The notes below the pieces were generated by a model. The model made no database searches. It had not been told where the DNA came from and saw nothing but the letters and a program-made list of their open reading frames with translations. From Chitinophaga tropicalis (GTDB lineage: Bacteria; Bacteroidota; Bacteroidia; Chitinophagales; Chitinophagaceae), in assembly GCF_009758205.1 (NCBI RefSeq), contig NZ_WRXN01000001.1:1240001-1304000 (forward strand): 64,000 nt of DNA, in the 5' to 3' direction. A program made the position numbers and the translations under genes. This document shows positions 9,827-18,199 of this stretch, in pieces (position 1 is the stretch's first letter; every line of letters starts with the position of its first letter).

Positions 9827-10275
9827 TTCAAATATGAATATGTTTGAGATTAAAACTGGCGATTGATTCTTAATTTATGAGAGTTAGAGTGTAGTTGTAA
9901 TGCTTAAGCAACGAGGTGTTTCTAATGGATATAGTATCAACTAACGCTGGATGACGAAAAAGTTAGGATTCTATGAAGTTGGATTGCTTAGCTATTAGCA
10001 TGTTCAATAGTGCTGCGCCGAATAATAGACATCATTGTTGTAATCTGGGGTTTTTGTTTCGTTGCCATTTTCCGATATTTCATTGTAGTTAGAATTAACT
10101 AAAGAATTATTTGAGCTATTCTAGTTTTCATTTACTTGCTAATAATGTTAATCACGTTAGCCTCGATTTTTAAAATTCATTGAGAGCAATTTATTAGGAA
10201 ATGGATTGCAAAAAGAAGTGCGAAGATTTGAAACCTCGCTTTCAATAAACTAGTTATTTCTAAAAAGTAAAACAT
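9827..10275. other. Intergenic, nothing recognised
   Basis: 449 bp of A+T-rich sequence between susD and the TlpA-like gene. No open frame of useful length, RNA gene or clear hairpin was found. Its length leaves room for a separate promoter for the TlpA-like gene, but no TTTG/TAnnTTTG pair was found. Confidence 0.5.
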
Positions 10276-11727
10276 ATGCAAACTCTTGCAGTAAAGATTT
10301 TTATTGGGCTATTTTTAATTCCTTTTCAAATCAAGGGGAGCACAATTACAGGGCTTGATTCAGTCAGGATTTCGGGACTGTTTTCATTTTTAAAGAAAGT
10401 TGACACTGTAATTATTTATGAATATCCTTTAGGTTATGCCTTGTCGGATATTTCGTATAAAGAGCATGTTATTCGAACACAAAATGGAAATTTCCAAATT
10501 AATCTGCCAATACAAAGGAAATCCGCGACTATCTGTATACGGTTTCCTTCTCACTATGACAAAAGCTCGTTAGTTTATCTTGTTACTCCTGGAGATAATG
10601 TTATAATAAAAGAGGAGGATGCAATGTATTCTTTCAAAGGGACAGGTGCAACGAAATTTTATTTGGCAAATAGGCTAAAGGAGATTTCGAATCAGATTAA
10701 AGGGCGTTTTATTTTAAATGATAATAACTTGGACGAGTTATTTAAAAAGGAAGAGACTGTCAGAAAGAAAAAGCTAGAGATTATTGACTCGCTTCATAGT
10801 GCTATTCCACAAAATGTTGCAGACTACTATAAAGCCCAAAGCATTTTGACATCTAAGACAAATATTTATTTGTTGTTAAATCTTTCAACCTCTCGTAAGA
10901 ATTTAAATTATGAGAATCGAATAGCGCTGTTAAATAAGTATTATTATGGTGGCCGACGGACAATAGAGGAGGCATCATTAGGGGATCCTTGCTTGATTAG
11001 TTCTGAGTATTTCGTAAAATATGTTATTGAAAAGTATCGATTTGATTCTTGTACCTTCATTGGTAAAGACTTTTCTGTGTTTAGCTGCTACAAATATGTA
11101 ACAGAACATTTCACTGGTGAAGTAAGAGAGAAGTTAATTGCAGCTTTATTGAGCGAGTACGAGTTGTATATTGTTGCGGATGAACTTGTTGCCTTGTCTA
11201 ATGATGCTCATACATATTTAAGAGATGAAATTATATTGGAATATTTTAGAAAGATGCTAAAGGCAAAGTTACCAGGGGGAAAATTGCCCGAGTTTTACTT
11301 GACCGGATCAAGTGGCAGAGCTATTAGGTTGTCGCAACTAAGAGGGACAGTTTTATTATTAGACTTTTGGTTTACTTCATGTGGTGGCTGTAGAGAAATT
11401 CACCCGTTATTAGATAGTATACGCGATTTATATAAAGGATTGCCATTTAAGGTTGTGAGCATTAGTGTGGATAAAAATAGAAGTATTTGGTTGGAAAGTT
11501 TAAAAAAGGGAAAATATACATCGCCGGAAAATATTAATCTTTATACTAGTGGTAATGGGCAGTTGGATCCGATCATTACTTTTTTTAACATAAATGCTTA
11601 TCCAACTTTATTATTAATTGACAAAGATGGAAAAGTTATGGGAACACCTAGGGATCCGAGATTGGATAATGGTGTTGGGATGATTTCGATGATCAATCTC
11701 GCGTTGAAGGAGAAAAAGGATAAGTAA
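10276..11727 (+). CDS. TlpA-like thiol-disulfide oxidoreductase
   Basis: 483 residues. Signal peptide MQTLAVKIFIGLFLIPFQIKG. The N-terminal part (about 25-130) resembles the beta-rich DUF4369-type domain that precedes TlpA domains in Bacteroidota, then comes a helical middle region. The C-terminal thioredoxin fold (about 335-480) carries the active site SCGGCRE (CxxC), the strand VLLLDFWFTS and the cis-Pro loop NAYPTLLLID. It probably reduces or exchanges disulfides in the periplasm. It follows the SusC/SusD pair and converges on the minus-strand island that carries MauE and Cys-containing exported proteins. The coding sequence is strikingly A+T-rich. Confidence 0.88.
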   Translation: MQTLAVKIFIGLFLIPFQIKGSTITGLDSVRISGLFSFLKKVDTVIIYEYPLGYALSDISYKEHVIRTQNGNFQINLPIQRKSATICIRFPSHYDKSSLVYLVTPGDNVIIKEEDAMYSFKGTGATKFYLANRLKEISNQIKGRFILNDNNLDELFKKEETVRKKKLEIIDSLHSAIPQNVADYYKAQSILTSKTNIYLLLNLSTSRKNLNYENRIALLNKYYYGGRRTIEEASLGDPCLISSEYFVKYVIEKYRFDSCTFIGKDFSVFSCYKYVTEHFTGEVREKLIAALLSEYELYIVADELVALSNDAHTYLRDEIILEYFRKMLKAKLPGGKLPEFYLTGSSGRAIRLSQLRGTVLLLDFWFTSCGGCREIHPLLDSIRDLYKGLPFKVVSISVDKNRSIWLESLKKGKYTSPENINLYTSGNGQLDPIITFFNINAYPTLLLIDKDGKVMGTPRDPRLDNGVGMISMINLALKEKKDK

Positions 11728-11729
11728 TA

Positions 11730-11759
11730 TACAAGTGCCAAGTATATCTGGCACTTGTA
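11730..11759. terminator. Perfect 11-bp hairpin between convergent genes
   Basis: TACAAGTGCCA pairs perfectly with TGGCACTTGTA around AGTATATC, just after the stop codon at 11727 and 25 bp before the end of the convergent gene at 11784. No long T-run is present on the plus strand, so efficiency is uncertain; it may serve both directions. Confidence 0.6.
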
Positions 11760-11783
11760 AAATCAATAATCCACTAAAACGAC

Positions 11784-12077
11784 CTAGCGATGAATATCGT
11801 TAGGATGAGTGAATGATGCAACATTGGCAGGTGGAATAGGCGTGTTAGCAATCGGTGTATACCCTCCTGTTGTTTGCACTGTACAATAGGGAGAGGTTAC
11901 ACCTGCTTTGGGTGCCCTGCAGAGCAAACTGGTAGAAAGGGTATAGGTATAGCCATTTGCTCCATCTGTTATTACATAGTAAGTAGATCCTAGAGATTTG
12001 TTCGGAGCATTTGAAAATGCACTGGCAAGCCCAACCAAGCCAAGTAATGCAAAGAATCCTAATTTTGCGTTTTTCAT
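11784..12077 (-). CDS. Small exported two-Cys protein (DUF6520-like); possible RiPP precursor
   Basis: 97 residues. Signal-peptide-like start MKNAKLGFFALLGLVGLASA. The mature part of about 76 residues is rich in Thr, Ser, Gly and Tyr, with exactly two Cys (LLCRAP and SPYCTVQTTGG). The [YI]CTV motif and size match the DUF6520 small proteins of Bacteroidota, as does the 81-residue protein at 19984. It is the last gene downstream of the LanKC / MauE operon, with a decayed paralog between. It could be a disulfide-bonded secreted protein served by MauE, or the LanKC substrate. The second idea is inference; the signal-like N-terminus is unusual for a class III leader. Confidence 0.7.
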   Translation of the reverse strand: MKNAKLGFFALLGLVGLASAFSNAPNKSLGSTYYVITDGANGYTYTLSTSLLCRAPKAGVTSPYCTVQTTGGYTPIANTPIPPANVASFTHPNDIHR

Positions 12078-12150
12078 TTTTTAATGTTTTTGATTAACAA
12101 ATAATAATACTTAAAGGTTTTTATAGGATATCATTCACGCGTGAAATAAG

Positions 12151-12449
12151 TTATCTATACATTTTTCCAGCCTGGGTAAAAGACGTTGTTTTATTTGCTG
12201 GGATAGGTGTATTCCATTGAGGCGCATATCCTCCGACTGTTTGAACTGTTCAATAAGGTGACGTACTACATAGTCTTGGTGTTCGGCATACTGTATTTCC
12301 TACAATCAGCCCTGTAACAGTATCCACAAGTAAGGTCTGTTACTACTTACCAGGTCTGGCCAAGACTCTTTTGTGAGATATTTGAATAGGACGTGGCAAA
12401 TCCTAAAATATTACAAAGGGTAAATAAGCATATTTTTAAACGTTTTCAT
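12151..12449 (-). pseudogene. Decayed paralog of the small two-Cys protein gene
   Basis: Reading the minus strand from ATG at 12449, the three frames together align with the intact gene at 11784-12077. FATSYSNISQKSLGQTW matches LASAFSNAPNKSLGSTY, and TPRLCSTSPY-stop-TVQTVGGY matches APKAGVTSPYCTVQTTGGY. The end NTPIPANKTTSFT matches NTPIPPANVASFT. There is an early TAA with frame changes, a TAA after the TW, and a TGA replacing the second Cys (TGT). The reading frame is therefore broken at least three times. Confidence 0.85.
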
Positions 12450-12511
12450 AAATTGAGTTTAATAGTTTTTATAATTACATATAGACACCAACAGTCTGAT
12501 CTTACTTTGTT

Positions 12512-12955
12512 TCATGTATAATGCTGCGGAAGGTTGCTTCTGATCGTTTTAGATTTCGACATCAAATACCCTGTTAAAGCGACCCCCAAGAAGAATAAAT
12601 TGAATACCAAGTGCTGACCCCAGGTAAGTTTTTCTATTACTCCGCCACAGGAGCAGGGCACACGGTTGAAGAAATTTAGTAAGATCGTTGTAATATATAC
12701 TGTGAACATTCCCATTAGAATGACAGATGCTAACAATGCCTTTTTACTTTTTGACTCAATCATTAACAGAACTGATAGTACTATTTCTGAGGCTGGTATT
12801 AGAAAAAGTAATCCCCATGACAAAAATGTTGGAAATGGTTGCGCCATCATTTGCCTTTTAGAAAGGGCAGGGTCAAAAATTTTGCTAAAGCTCGCGTAGA
12901 TAAACAGTAATATAAGTAAGCCTCTACATATAGTAATAACTGTTTCTTTTTTCAT
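12512..12955 (-). CDS. MauE/DoxX-like redox-associated membrane protein
   Basis: 147 residues with four predicted membrane helices (about 9-28, 45-65, 75-95, 115-135). The conserved loop PCSCGGVIEKLTWGQH carries a Cys-x-Cys pair between helices 3 and 4. This is the signature of Bacteroidota MauE-like proteins, which are thought to pass electrons to or from periplasmic disulfides. It starts 9 bp after the LanKC gene, so the two are co-transcribed. A paralog sits at 19504. The neighbouring Cys-containing exported proteins are the natural candidate clients. Confidence 0.85.
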   Translation of the reverse strand: MKKETVITICRGLLILLFIYASFSKIFDPALSKRQMMAQPFPTFLSWGLLFLIPASEIVLSVLLMIESKSKKALLASVILMGMFTVYITTILLNFFNRVPCSCGGVIEKLTWGQHLVFNLFFLGVALTGYLMSKSKTIRSNLPQHYT

Positions 12956-12964
12956 ATTTAAGGT

Positions 12965-15571
12965 TTATAAAATGAAGGATTCATTTAGTAGATGTGGTTT
13001 TTCATAATGGAGTAGGAAATAATCTATACCTGCATTTCCGGCAAGAAAGTCTGCACTTGGCATACTGGAGTTGATCGTGTACCATTTTATGGAATCTCCG
13101 TCCTCTTCTTCTGCGTACGTGTTAAGAATTACTTGGCAAATGTGCTTTGCTCTATCGTGCCATATTGATTTTTGGGTGAGGCGATAAGCATGGAGATATG
13201 TTAATCCAATGCCAGGTAAGCCACTGCCTAAACTAAGTTGTTCAGAGATAATATATTTTGGAAATGCTTCCAGAGATGCTTCAGCTAATTCAATAAATCT
13301 GGAAATTTTGAATCTTTCATATGCTTTCAGAAGGCATAGTATGATGCCGGTATTGCCTAAGTCTAAAAAGTAATCCGTTGTTTTTGATTTCGGATGCATT
13401 GGCCATTCTATTCTTTCACCAACCCTAAAACTTGTAGTGATTAGCCAATCCATGCCCTTAATAGCGGATTCTTTTACCCGTACATTCTTTGAATAGTGAT
13501 AATACTCGCAGAGAAAGAATATTATGCCCGCAGCTCCCCATGAAAATCCTGTATAGGAACGTGTTTGACTTGGACTTCCCTCTTTTGGAAAGTTCCAGGA
13601 TCCATCTTTCTGTTGGCGAGATATGATTTCATTGGAACAGTATTCTAGAATTTTATTTTTAAAGGAGGTGTCCAGATAATTTCCCACAAACATTGTTGTT
13701 AATCCTAACCCAGCTATACCTTTCCCAAGGCTTAATTCTTTTGTGGTTTGACTTAACAGCGCATGGATATATCCAAGCACTTTTTCACCATGAATAATTG
13801 ATCCGGTACGTATGCCGATAGCAAGACTAACCGCCAGCCCGTAGCTTCCGTGATATAATCCTGGTGATATCCGCGAGGGTTGGTCAAGATATTCCATCTG
13901 CAACCAGTCCCAGCCCGCTTCGATTTCTTTCTTTAATAAGGAAGTGTCATAGCCGTTTTCTTTTAGGAGACATAATACGTATTGTACTCCTGCAATTCCT
14001 CTATACCACCCGCTATTAATCTCGCAGACTGCTGATCGGTTCGCCACATATGTTGGTTTGTCTACGTTAGGTGAATACCACAATCCGAGGGAGTTTGCAA
14101 GCTTGCCGGAACAATAGGCATGAATGTGACGCTGGATATAGGTGCTTGGGATTGGATTTTCAATGGATTCTACCGGAGGCGTGCGATGTTTGGTAAGGAA
14201 GGTGATATACTTTTGAACATCGTTTTGTACTTCAGTTAAAGTCGGACGTTTATTTGGATCCGAATTCAGACAGGTAGCAATCAAATTTCCTATGTAATCA
14301 TCTTTAGTAAAGAATTTTATTCTTTCCGATAGTGTATTTAACGATTTTGTACTGAATCGAGTGGGGTGTAATCCAGGGATTAACGTTATCATCAAAGCCC
14401 CGATGGCGAAGATATCCTCTTTGATTGTTGGGTCGTTGGTTTTTACCTGTTCTGGCGACATAAATCCTGGGGTGCCGAAATTAAATGGTGGATCCTCCTT
14501 AAAATCAACCTTTGAGTAACATAATTCCAGGTCTATCATTCTTATCTCTCCCGATTTCTGTATCAAAAAATTAACTGGCGTAATATCCCGATGAATGTAC
14601 CCCATCTTGTGAAGCAGATCTATAATTGTGATAATTTGTTGGAGATATCCTAGTATCTTCAATTGTATTTCAAGGTTTAAGTCCCACCAGCACCGACACT
14701 GGGAAAGCTCGCCTCTGTATTGCTGCAATTGAATTCCATTAATATACTCCATAACGAGGTAGGCATTGTCATCCTGGTCAAAGTGATCAATGATTGAGGC
14801 AACCGGAACATGGCTTTGCAATTTGGTTTGAATTCTATATTGAAATGCAATCCTATCCTTAACTGTACGTCCTGAAGGATCGAAGTACATATCTTTTTTC
14901 CCTTCCTTTATGACGCAAAGCTCAAATTTGAATTTCCACCAATTTTTAATGTTAATTCCCAGGTAGACATTACCTTTTATGTCACTTTTAAGCATATCAA
15001 TTTTCAGGTAGCTACCGTTTAATATTCGACGATTCTTTTGTGGCTTTTTAATGCCCGCAAATGGCCATTTCCCCCCTTTAGGATATTTAAATGGAATATT
15101 AATTTGATTTCCATACCTGGTGTATAAGGTACCACCAAGGTAGGCATCGGTTGGAATAGCAGCTCCACGCAAGCCACTTGTGAATTCTATTATTGTTGTA
15201 GCAAGTTCTTGTGCTTGTTTTTCTGAGATGGGGTAAATACAAATTATTTTTCCCAACTGCTCATAACCATAAGTGGCAGAATAAAGTTGAATAGCAGTTT
15301 CTTGATCAATTGCAACTTTAAAAGGTATGTGTTCTTTTTTTAAGACAGGAACCAATTTTTTAAGGACATAGGATATATCAAAAAACATAATTGATATATC
15401 CAAGATCCAGCCTTCAGTATTACTTTCTCCTACCTGGAGGTATGGTTCGTCGTACTCGTACTTTAGGTCGAACTCATCCAGAATATCCGCATATTGCATG
15501 TTTTGAGTTTCCAATTTTAAGACGCTTGGAATACCAGCAGGCGATTTTTTATTTACAATCTCACGCAGCAT
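12965..15571 (-). CDS. LanKC-type (class III) lanthipeptide synthetase
   Basis: 868 residues in three parts. Residues 1-200 match the LanKC N-terminal lyase region (GKIICIYP, LYTRYG). Residues about 200-465 are a Ser/Thr kinase with the catalytic loop HRDITPVNFL at 327-336, IDLE at 346-349 in place of DFG, and GTPGFMSPEQ. Residues about 495-868 are a LanC-like cyclase barrel (YHGSYGLAV at 573, LGKGIAGLGL, LGNTGI). Two of the Zn-ligand sites are lost: FSWGAAG at 676-682 where LanC has WCxG, and LGSGLPG at 781 where it has CHG. Loss of Zn ligands points to class III rather than class IV. The family dehydrates Ser/Thr by phosphorylation and elimination, then forms (methyl)lanthionine or labionin. 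The start overlaps the end of the glycosyltransferase gene by 11 bp. Confidence 0.88.
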   Translation of the reverse strand: MLREIVNKKSPAGIPSVLKLETQNMQYADILDEFDLKYEYDEPYLQVGESNTEGWILDISIMFFDISYVLKKLVPVLKKEHIPFKVAIDQETAIQLYSATYGYEQLGKIICIYPISEKQAQELATTIIEFTSGLRGAAIPTDAYLGGTLYTRYGNQINIPFKYPKGGKWPFAGIKKPQKNRRILNGSYLKIDMLKSDIKGNVYLGINIKNWWKFKFELCVIKEGKKDMYFDPSGRTVKDRIAFQYRIQTKLQSHVPVASIIDHFDQDDNAYLVMEYINGIQLQQYRGELSQCRCWWDLNLEIQLKILGYLQQIITIIDLLHKMGYIHRDITPVNFLIQKSGEIRMIDLELCYSKVDFKEDPPFNFGTPGFMSPEQVKTNDPTIKEDIFAIGALMITLIPGLHPTRFSTKSLNTLSERIKFFTKDDYIGNLIATCLNSDPNKRPTLTEVQNDVQKYITFLTKHRTPPVESIENPIPSTYIQRHIHAYCSGKLANSLGLWYSPNVDKPTYVANRSAVCEINSGWYRGIAGVQYVLCLLKENGYDTSLLKKEIEAGWDWLQMEYLDQPSRISPGLYHGSYGLAVSLAIGIRTGSIIHGEKVLGYIHALLSQTTKELSLGKGIAGLGLTTMFVGNYLDTSFKNKILEYCSNEIISRQQKDGSWNFPKEGSPSQTRSYTGFSWGAAGIIFFLCEYYHYSKNVRVKESAIKGMDWLITTSFRVGERIEWPMHPKSKTTDYFLDLGNTGIILCLLKAYERFKISRFIELAEASLEAFPKYIISEQLSLGSGLPGIGLTYLHAYRLTQKSIWHDRAKHICQVILNTYAEEEDGDSIKWYTINSSMPSADFLAGNAGIDYFLLHYEKPHLLNESFIL

Positions 15572-16862
15572 AATGGATCTTTTTTGACTTTTCTGTTAAA
15601 GGGGAAGCACTGAATTTCGTGTTTTCGTTATTCAAGAGATTCAAGCTTTGTAACATCGCTCGAATCCTTTGTCGCACTCCTGTAATCTTTAGTGCTATGG
15701 GAGTATGAAGCTTTATTAGTATAAGGTCTTCATCTGAAAAGTATTCAGGATGTTCTTTCTTTATATTTAAAAGATGCGAGAATAGCATCTGCGCCTCTTT
15801 AATCCTGCCACTTTTATAGGCGGTAAAATAGTAACAGAATAATAAGCGCCATTGATACAATGATTCATCGTTATAATGAACACGAATGTCCGGCTTGGGG
15901 TTTTGAACAAAATATTTATAGCAAAACCGACTATAATAATATGCTAGTTCCCACTCTTTATAATCAATGTAGTGCTCTATTACAGGAGCTAAGGATTCTG
16001 CCTTTAATGGATACTCAAGAAACGCATTAATGTATTCTCGTTTTACATTATGCCAGGGGTAATGCAATGCTTGTTTGTTTTCTGCTATCTTTTTAAAGAG
16101 CATGAATCGGACCTCTGGATTTTTGGCTTCAAGAGTTAGTGCTTCATTGAAATGTTTTTCGGCCAACTTATATAGCCTGGTAGCCTCCAACTGGTCTTTG
16201 CAATAATATGCTGCTGCGTTATAGCTGTCCCCCAAGAAGTAAACGGCGCGGAAGTTTCGGTGTCCCTCTCTAATGTGCTTATCAAGCATACTTGCGTAGC
16301 CCAGAAATTTACCAACTACATCACCCTTCCAGGAGGCGCCAAGGGGTTCCTCAATGATTTCAATTTTAAACTCGTACTGCTTTACAATTTTAGGATCGGT
16401 ATAAACTAATGTTTCATGAATCGGGCTTTCCCAATAGATATCTTTGGATAATCGGTATAAGCCGTGTCTGGTGAATGTTTCTCTGCCAATCCGTTGACGT
16501 ACTGCATAGTAGTCCGCTGTGAGGTCATCTTTTTTAAAGGAAGGCTCGATTTTTACAAGTTCGTCACAATCAACCGTAAAACCCCATGAAGTATTCAAAT
16601 CCCAGCCGAGTTCACTAGCCTTCTCTTTTAGCATTTTTAGGGCATAATTCCTTGAATTGCAAAAATTGTCAAATGGCCTTTGAAAAATAAAAGTGGGTAT
16701 ATTGTGATTCATGCCAAATTGACTAATGATACTGATTGTATCATCACTTGAGCCTGTATCTACTCCCACAATCATTTCAATAATTGGAAGTGAAGATGTA
16801 AGCATTCTACCGATTATGTGTGCTTCATTTTTGCAAATAAAATTGAGCGCAACTTTGTTCAT
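15561..16862 (-). CDS. Family 2 glycosyltransferase with C-terminal TPR region
   Basis: 433 residues. The GT-A domain (about 1-190) has the nucleotide-sugar strand NFICKNEAHIIGRML, GVDTGSSDDT and the DxD-type metal motif VDCDE. The C-terminal half is helical and TPR-like (AEKHFNEALTLEAKNPEVR). This layout resembles SunS-type peptide glycosyltransferases, where the TPR part mediates dimerisation or substrate binding. Being sandwiched between a LanKC gene (11-bp overlap) and a TPR-only paralog (4-bp overlap), it may glycosylate the cluster's peptide. Substrate assignment is inference; a role in surface polysaccharide is the alternative. Confidence 0.82.
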   Translation of the reverse strand: MNKVALNFICKNEAHIIGRMLTSSLPIIEMIVGVDTGSSDDTISIISQFGMNHNIPTFIFQRPFDNFCNSRNYALKMLKEKASELGWDLNTSWGFTVDCDELVKIEPSFKKDDLTADYYAVRQRIGRETFTRHGLYRLSKDIYWESPIHETLVYTDPKIVKQYEFKIEIIEEPLGASWKGDVVGKFLGYASMLDKHIREGHRNFRAVYFLGDSYNAAAYYCKDQLEATRLYKLAEKHFNEALTLEAKNPEVRFMLFKKIAENKQALHYPWHNVKREYINAFLEYPLKAESLAPVIEHYIDYKEWELAYYYSRFCYKYFVQNPKPDIRVHYNDESLYQWRLLFCYYFTAYKSGRIKEAQMLFSHLLNIKKEHPEYFSDEDLILIKLHTPIALKITGVRQRIRAMLQSLNLLNNENTKFSASPLTEKSKKIHYAA

Positions 16863-17620
16863 GACTTATAAGATTTCATGTTTTGGAAGAGAGACTGTAG
16901 TTGTTCAGAAGTGAAATATTCAGGATGTATCTGAGATATTCTCCATAACTCGTAGAAGGTATCTTCTGCCTCCTTGGAAAATTTAATATGACCGCAAATG
17001 GAGGTATGATAGTACAATATTTTCCACTGATAGAACAGAACGTCTCCGAACCATCCTATTTCTTCGGGCACCTTTCCGAGATATTGTTCTTTCGCTATAG
17101 ATGAGTAGATATACCCGAGCCCGTATTGCTTAGAGTTACGATAATATTGAATTACATGTCGCATGGCTTCTCCACGGCCATTGTGGTAGTTACTGGCACT
17201 TAGGAGTGTTTCCTCTACTTCTCCCCAATCTTTTCCTTGCAGCTCTTTGGTGAGTCCAAGCTGCCACTGGGCGAAGTATCTGACTTCCTTTTCCATTTTG
17301 TCATCTTCCAGGAAGGTCATATAGTGATCCTGCGCATGAATTAGCAAATCTTGCCGGCTTATTCCATTTTCACAATATTCCGCCGCCTGTTGGCAATAAT
17401 ATCCTCCATATAGAGAAATAAGTGATTGTTGGTTAGCTGTTTTACAATGGAGTTGGTTCCAAAGCGTAAGAAATTGCTGAAAGGAAGTTTCTTCCAATAG
17501 TTTTGCGTTAATGGCTAATGCGTCTGCCCTGGTCATAAAATTGGTCAGTACAGGAAGTTGTTCAGGCGTAAGTTGAACGATGCCGTCAGATAAGGTATCT
17601 GCAGTGACTAGTGGTTCCAT
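16859..17620 (-). CDS. TPR-like protein homologous to the C-terminal half of the adjacent glycosyltransferase
   Basis: 253 residues, soluble and helical, no signal peptide. Its second half aligns with the glycosyltransferase tail encoded next to it: GDVLFYQWKILYYH matches NDESLYQWRLLFCYY, and QIHPEYFTSEQL matches KEHPEYFSDEDL. It lacks the GT-A catalytic domain altogether. It is the first gene of the operon, and its stop overlaps the glycosyltransferase start by 4 bp, so the two are translationally coupled. It may be a partner or substrate-binding subunit; an N-terminal recognition role (about 1-110) is possible but unproven. Confidence 0.72.
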   Translation of the reverse strand: MEPLVTADTLSDGIVQLTPEQLPVLTNFMTRADALAINAKLLEETSFQQFLTLWNQLHCKTANQQSLISLYGGYYCQQAAEYCENGISRQDLLIHAQDHYMTFLEDDKMEKEVRYFAQWQLGLTKELQGKDWGEVEETLLSASNYHNGRGEAMRHVIQYYRNSKQYGLGYIYSSIAKEQYLGKVPEEIGWFGDVLFYQWKILYYHTSICGHIKFSKEAEDTFYELWRISQIHPEYFTSEQLQSLFQNMKSYKS

Positions 17621-18199
17621 AAAATAATACTAAGGTTATAAATATTAGGGTATATATCTTTCTAGTATATTCTGATTCCAGTAGGGCGGACGTTTGTGAA
17701 ATTCCGCAAATAGCTAATATTATTATTAATCAGTCATGAATGGATCTGTCATTCGACAAAGAAAGGCTATTCTATCATTATTAAATCTGCAAAGGGAAAC
17801 CGGGACCCCAACAAGTTCGGTTATAGCCTTTGTGTTCGGTTTGCAGAAAATCTGTTCAATTTTTGACTGCATAACCGTCTATTTAATGTTTTCCGGTAAC
17901 TGCCAGACTTATCAGTTGCCTTGATATTGGATGGCTTTCTTATAAATAGACACCATTGTACTAGTAGAGGGAGGGTAGTACAGGAAAAAAATAACAAAGC
18001 AGAAAGGGGATTAAGGTAGCCTATCAGATAAAAATATTGCAATATTGTTTATCGCATTAACATGAATATGCCATGGTTTAAAGTACTTTTTTTAAAAACA
18101 ATTGCTTAATTTTAAGGTGCTTGCTTGTCTTAGAGCCCTCACTTTTTTAGTTCCTACAAAAAGCCTTTTGGCATATTTTGGTTTTAAAAGTGAATTTCT
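17621..18199. other. Divergent intergenic region, likely promoters
   Basis: 579 bp separate the start of the LanKC operon (minus) from the AraC-type gene (plus). It must hold both promoters and probably regulator binding sites. Short frames at 17736-17924 (plus) and 17821-18042 (minus) overlap each other and look accidental. No convincing lanthipeptide precursor with a leader and a Ser/Thr/Cys core was found here. Confidence 0.5.

Noticed and set aside
17736..18042. Short frames considered as lanthipeptide precursors (62 aa plus, 73 aa minus)
   Set aside because: They overlap each other on opposite strands, lack a leader-core layout and initiation context, and neither is in the LanKC operon.
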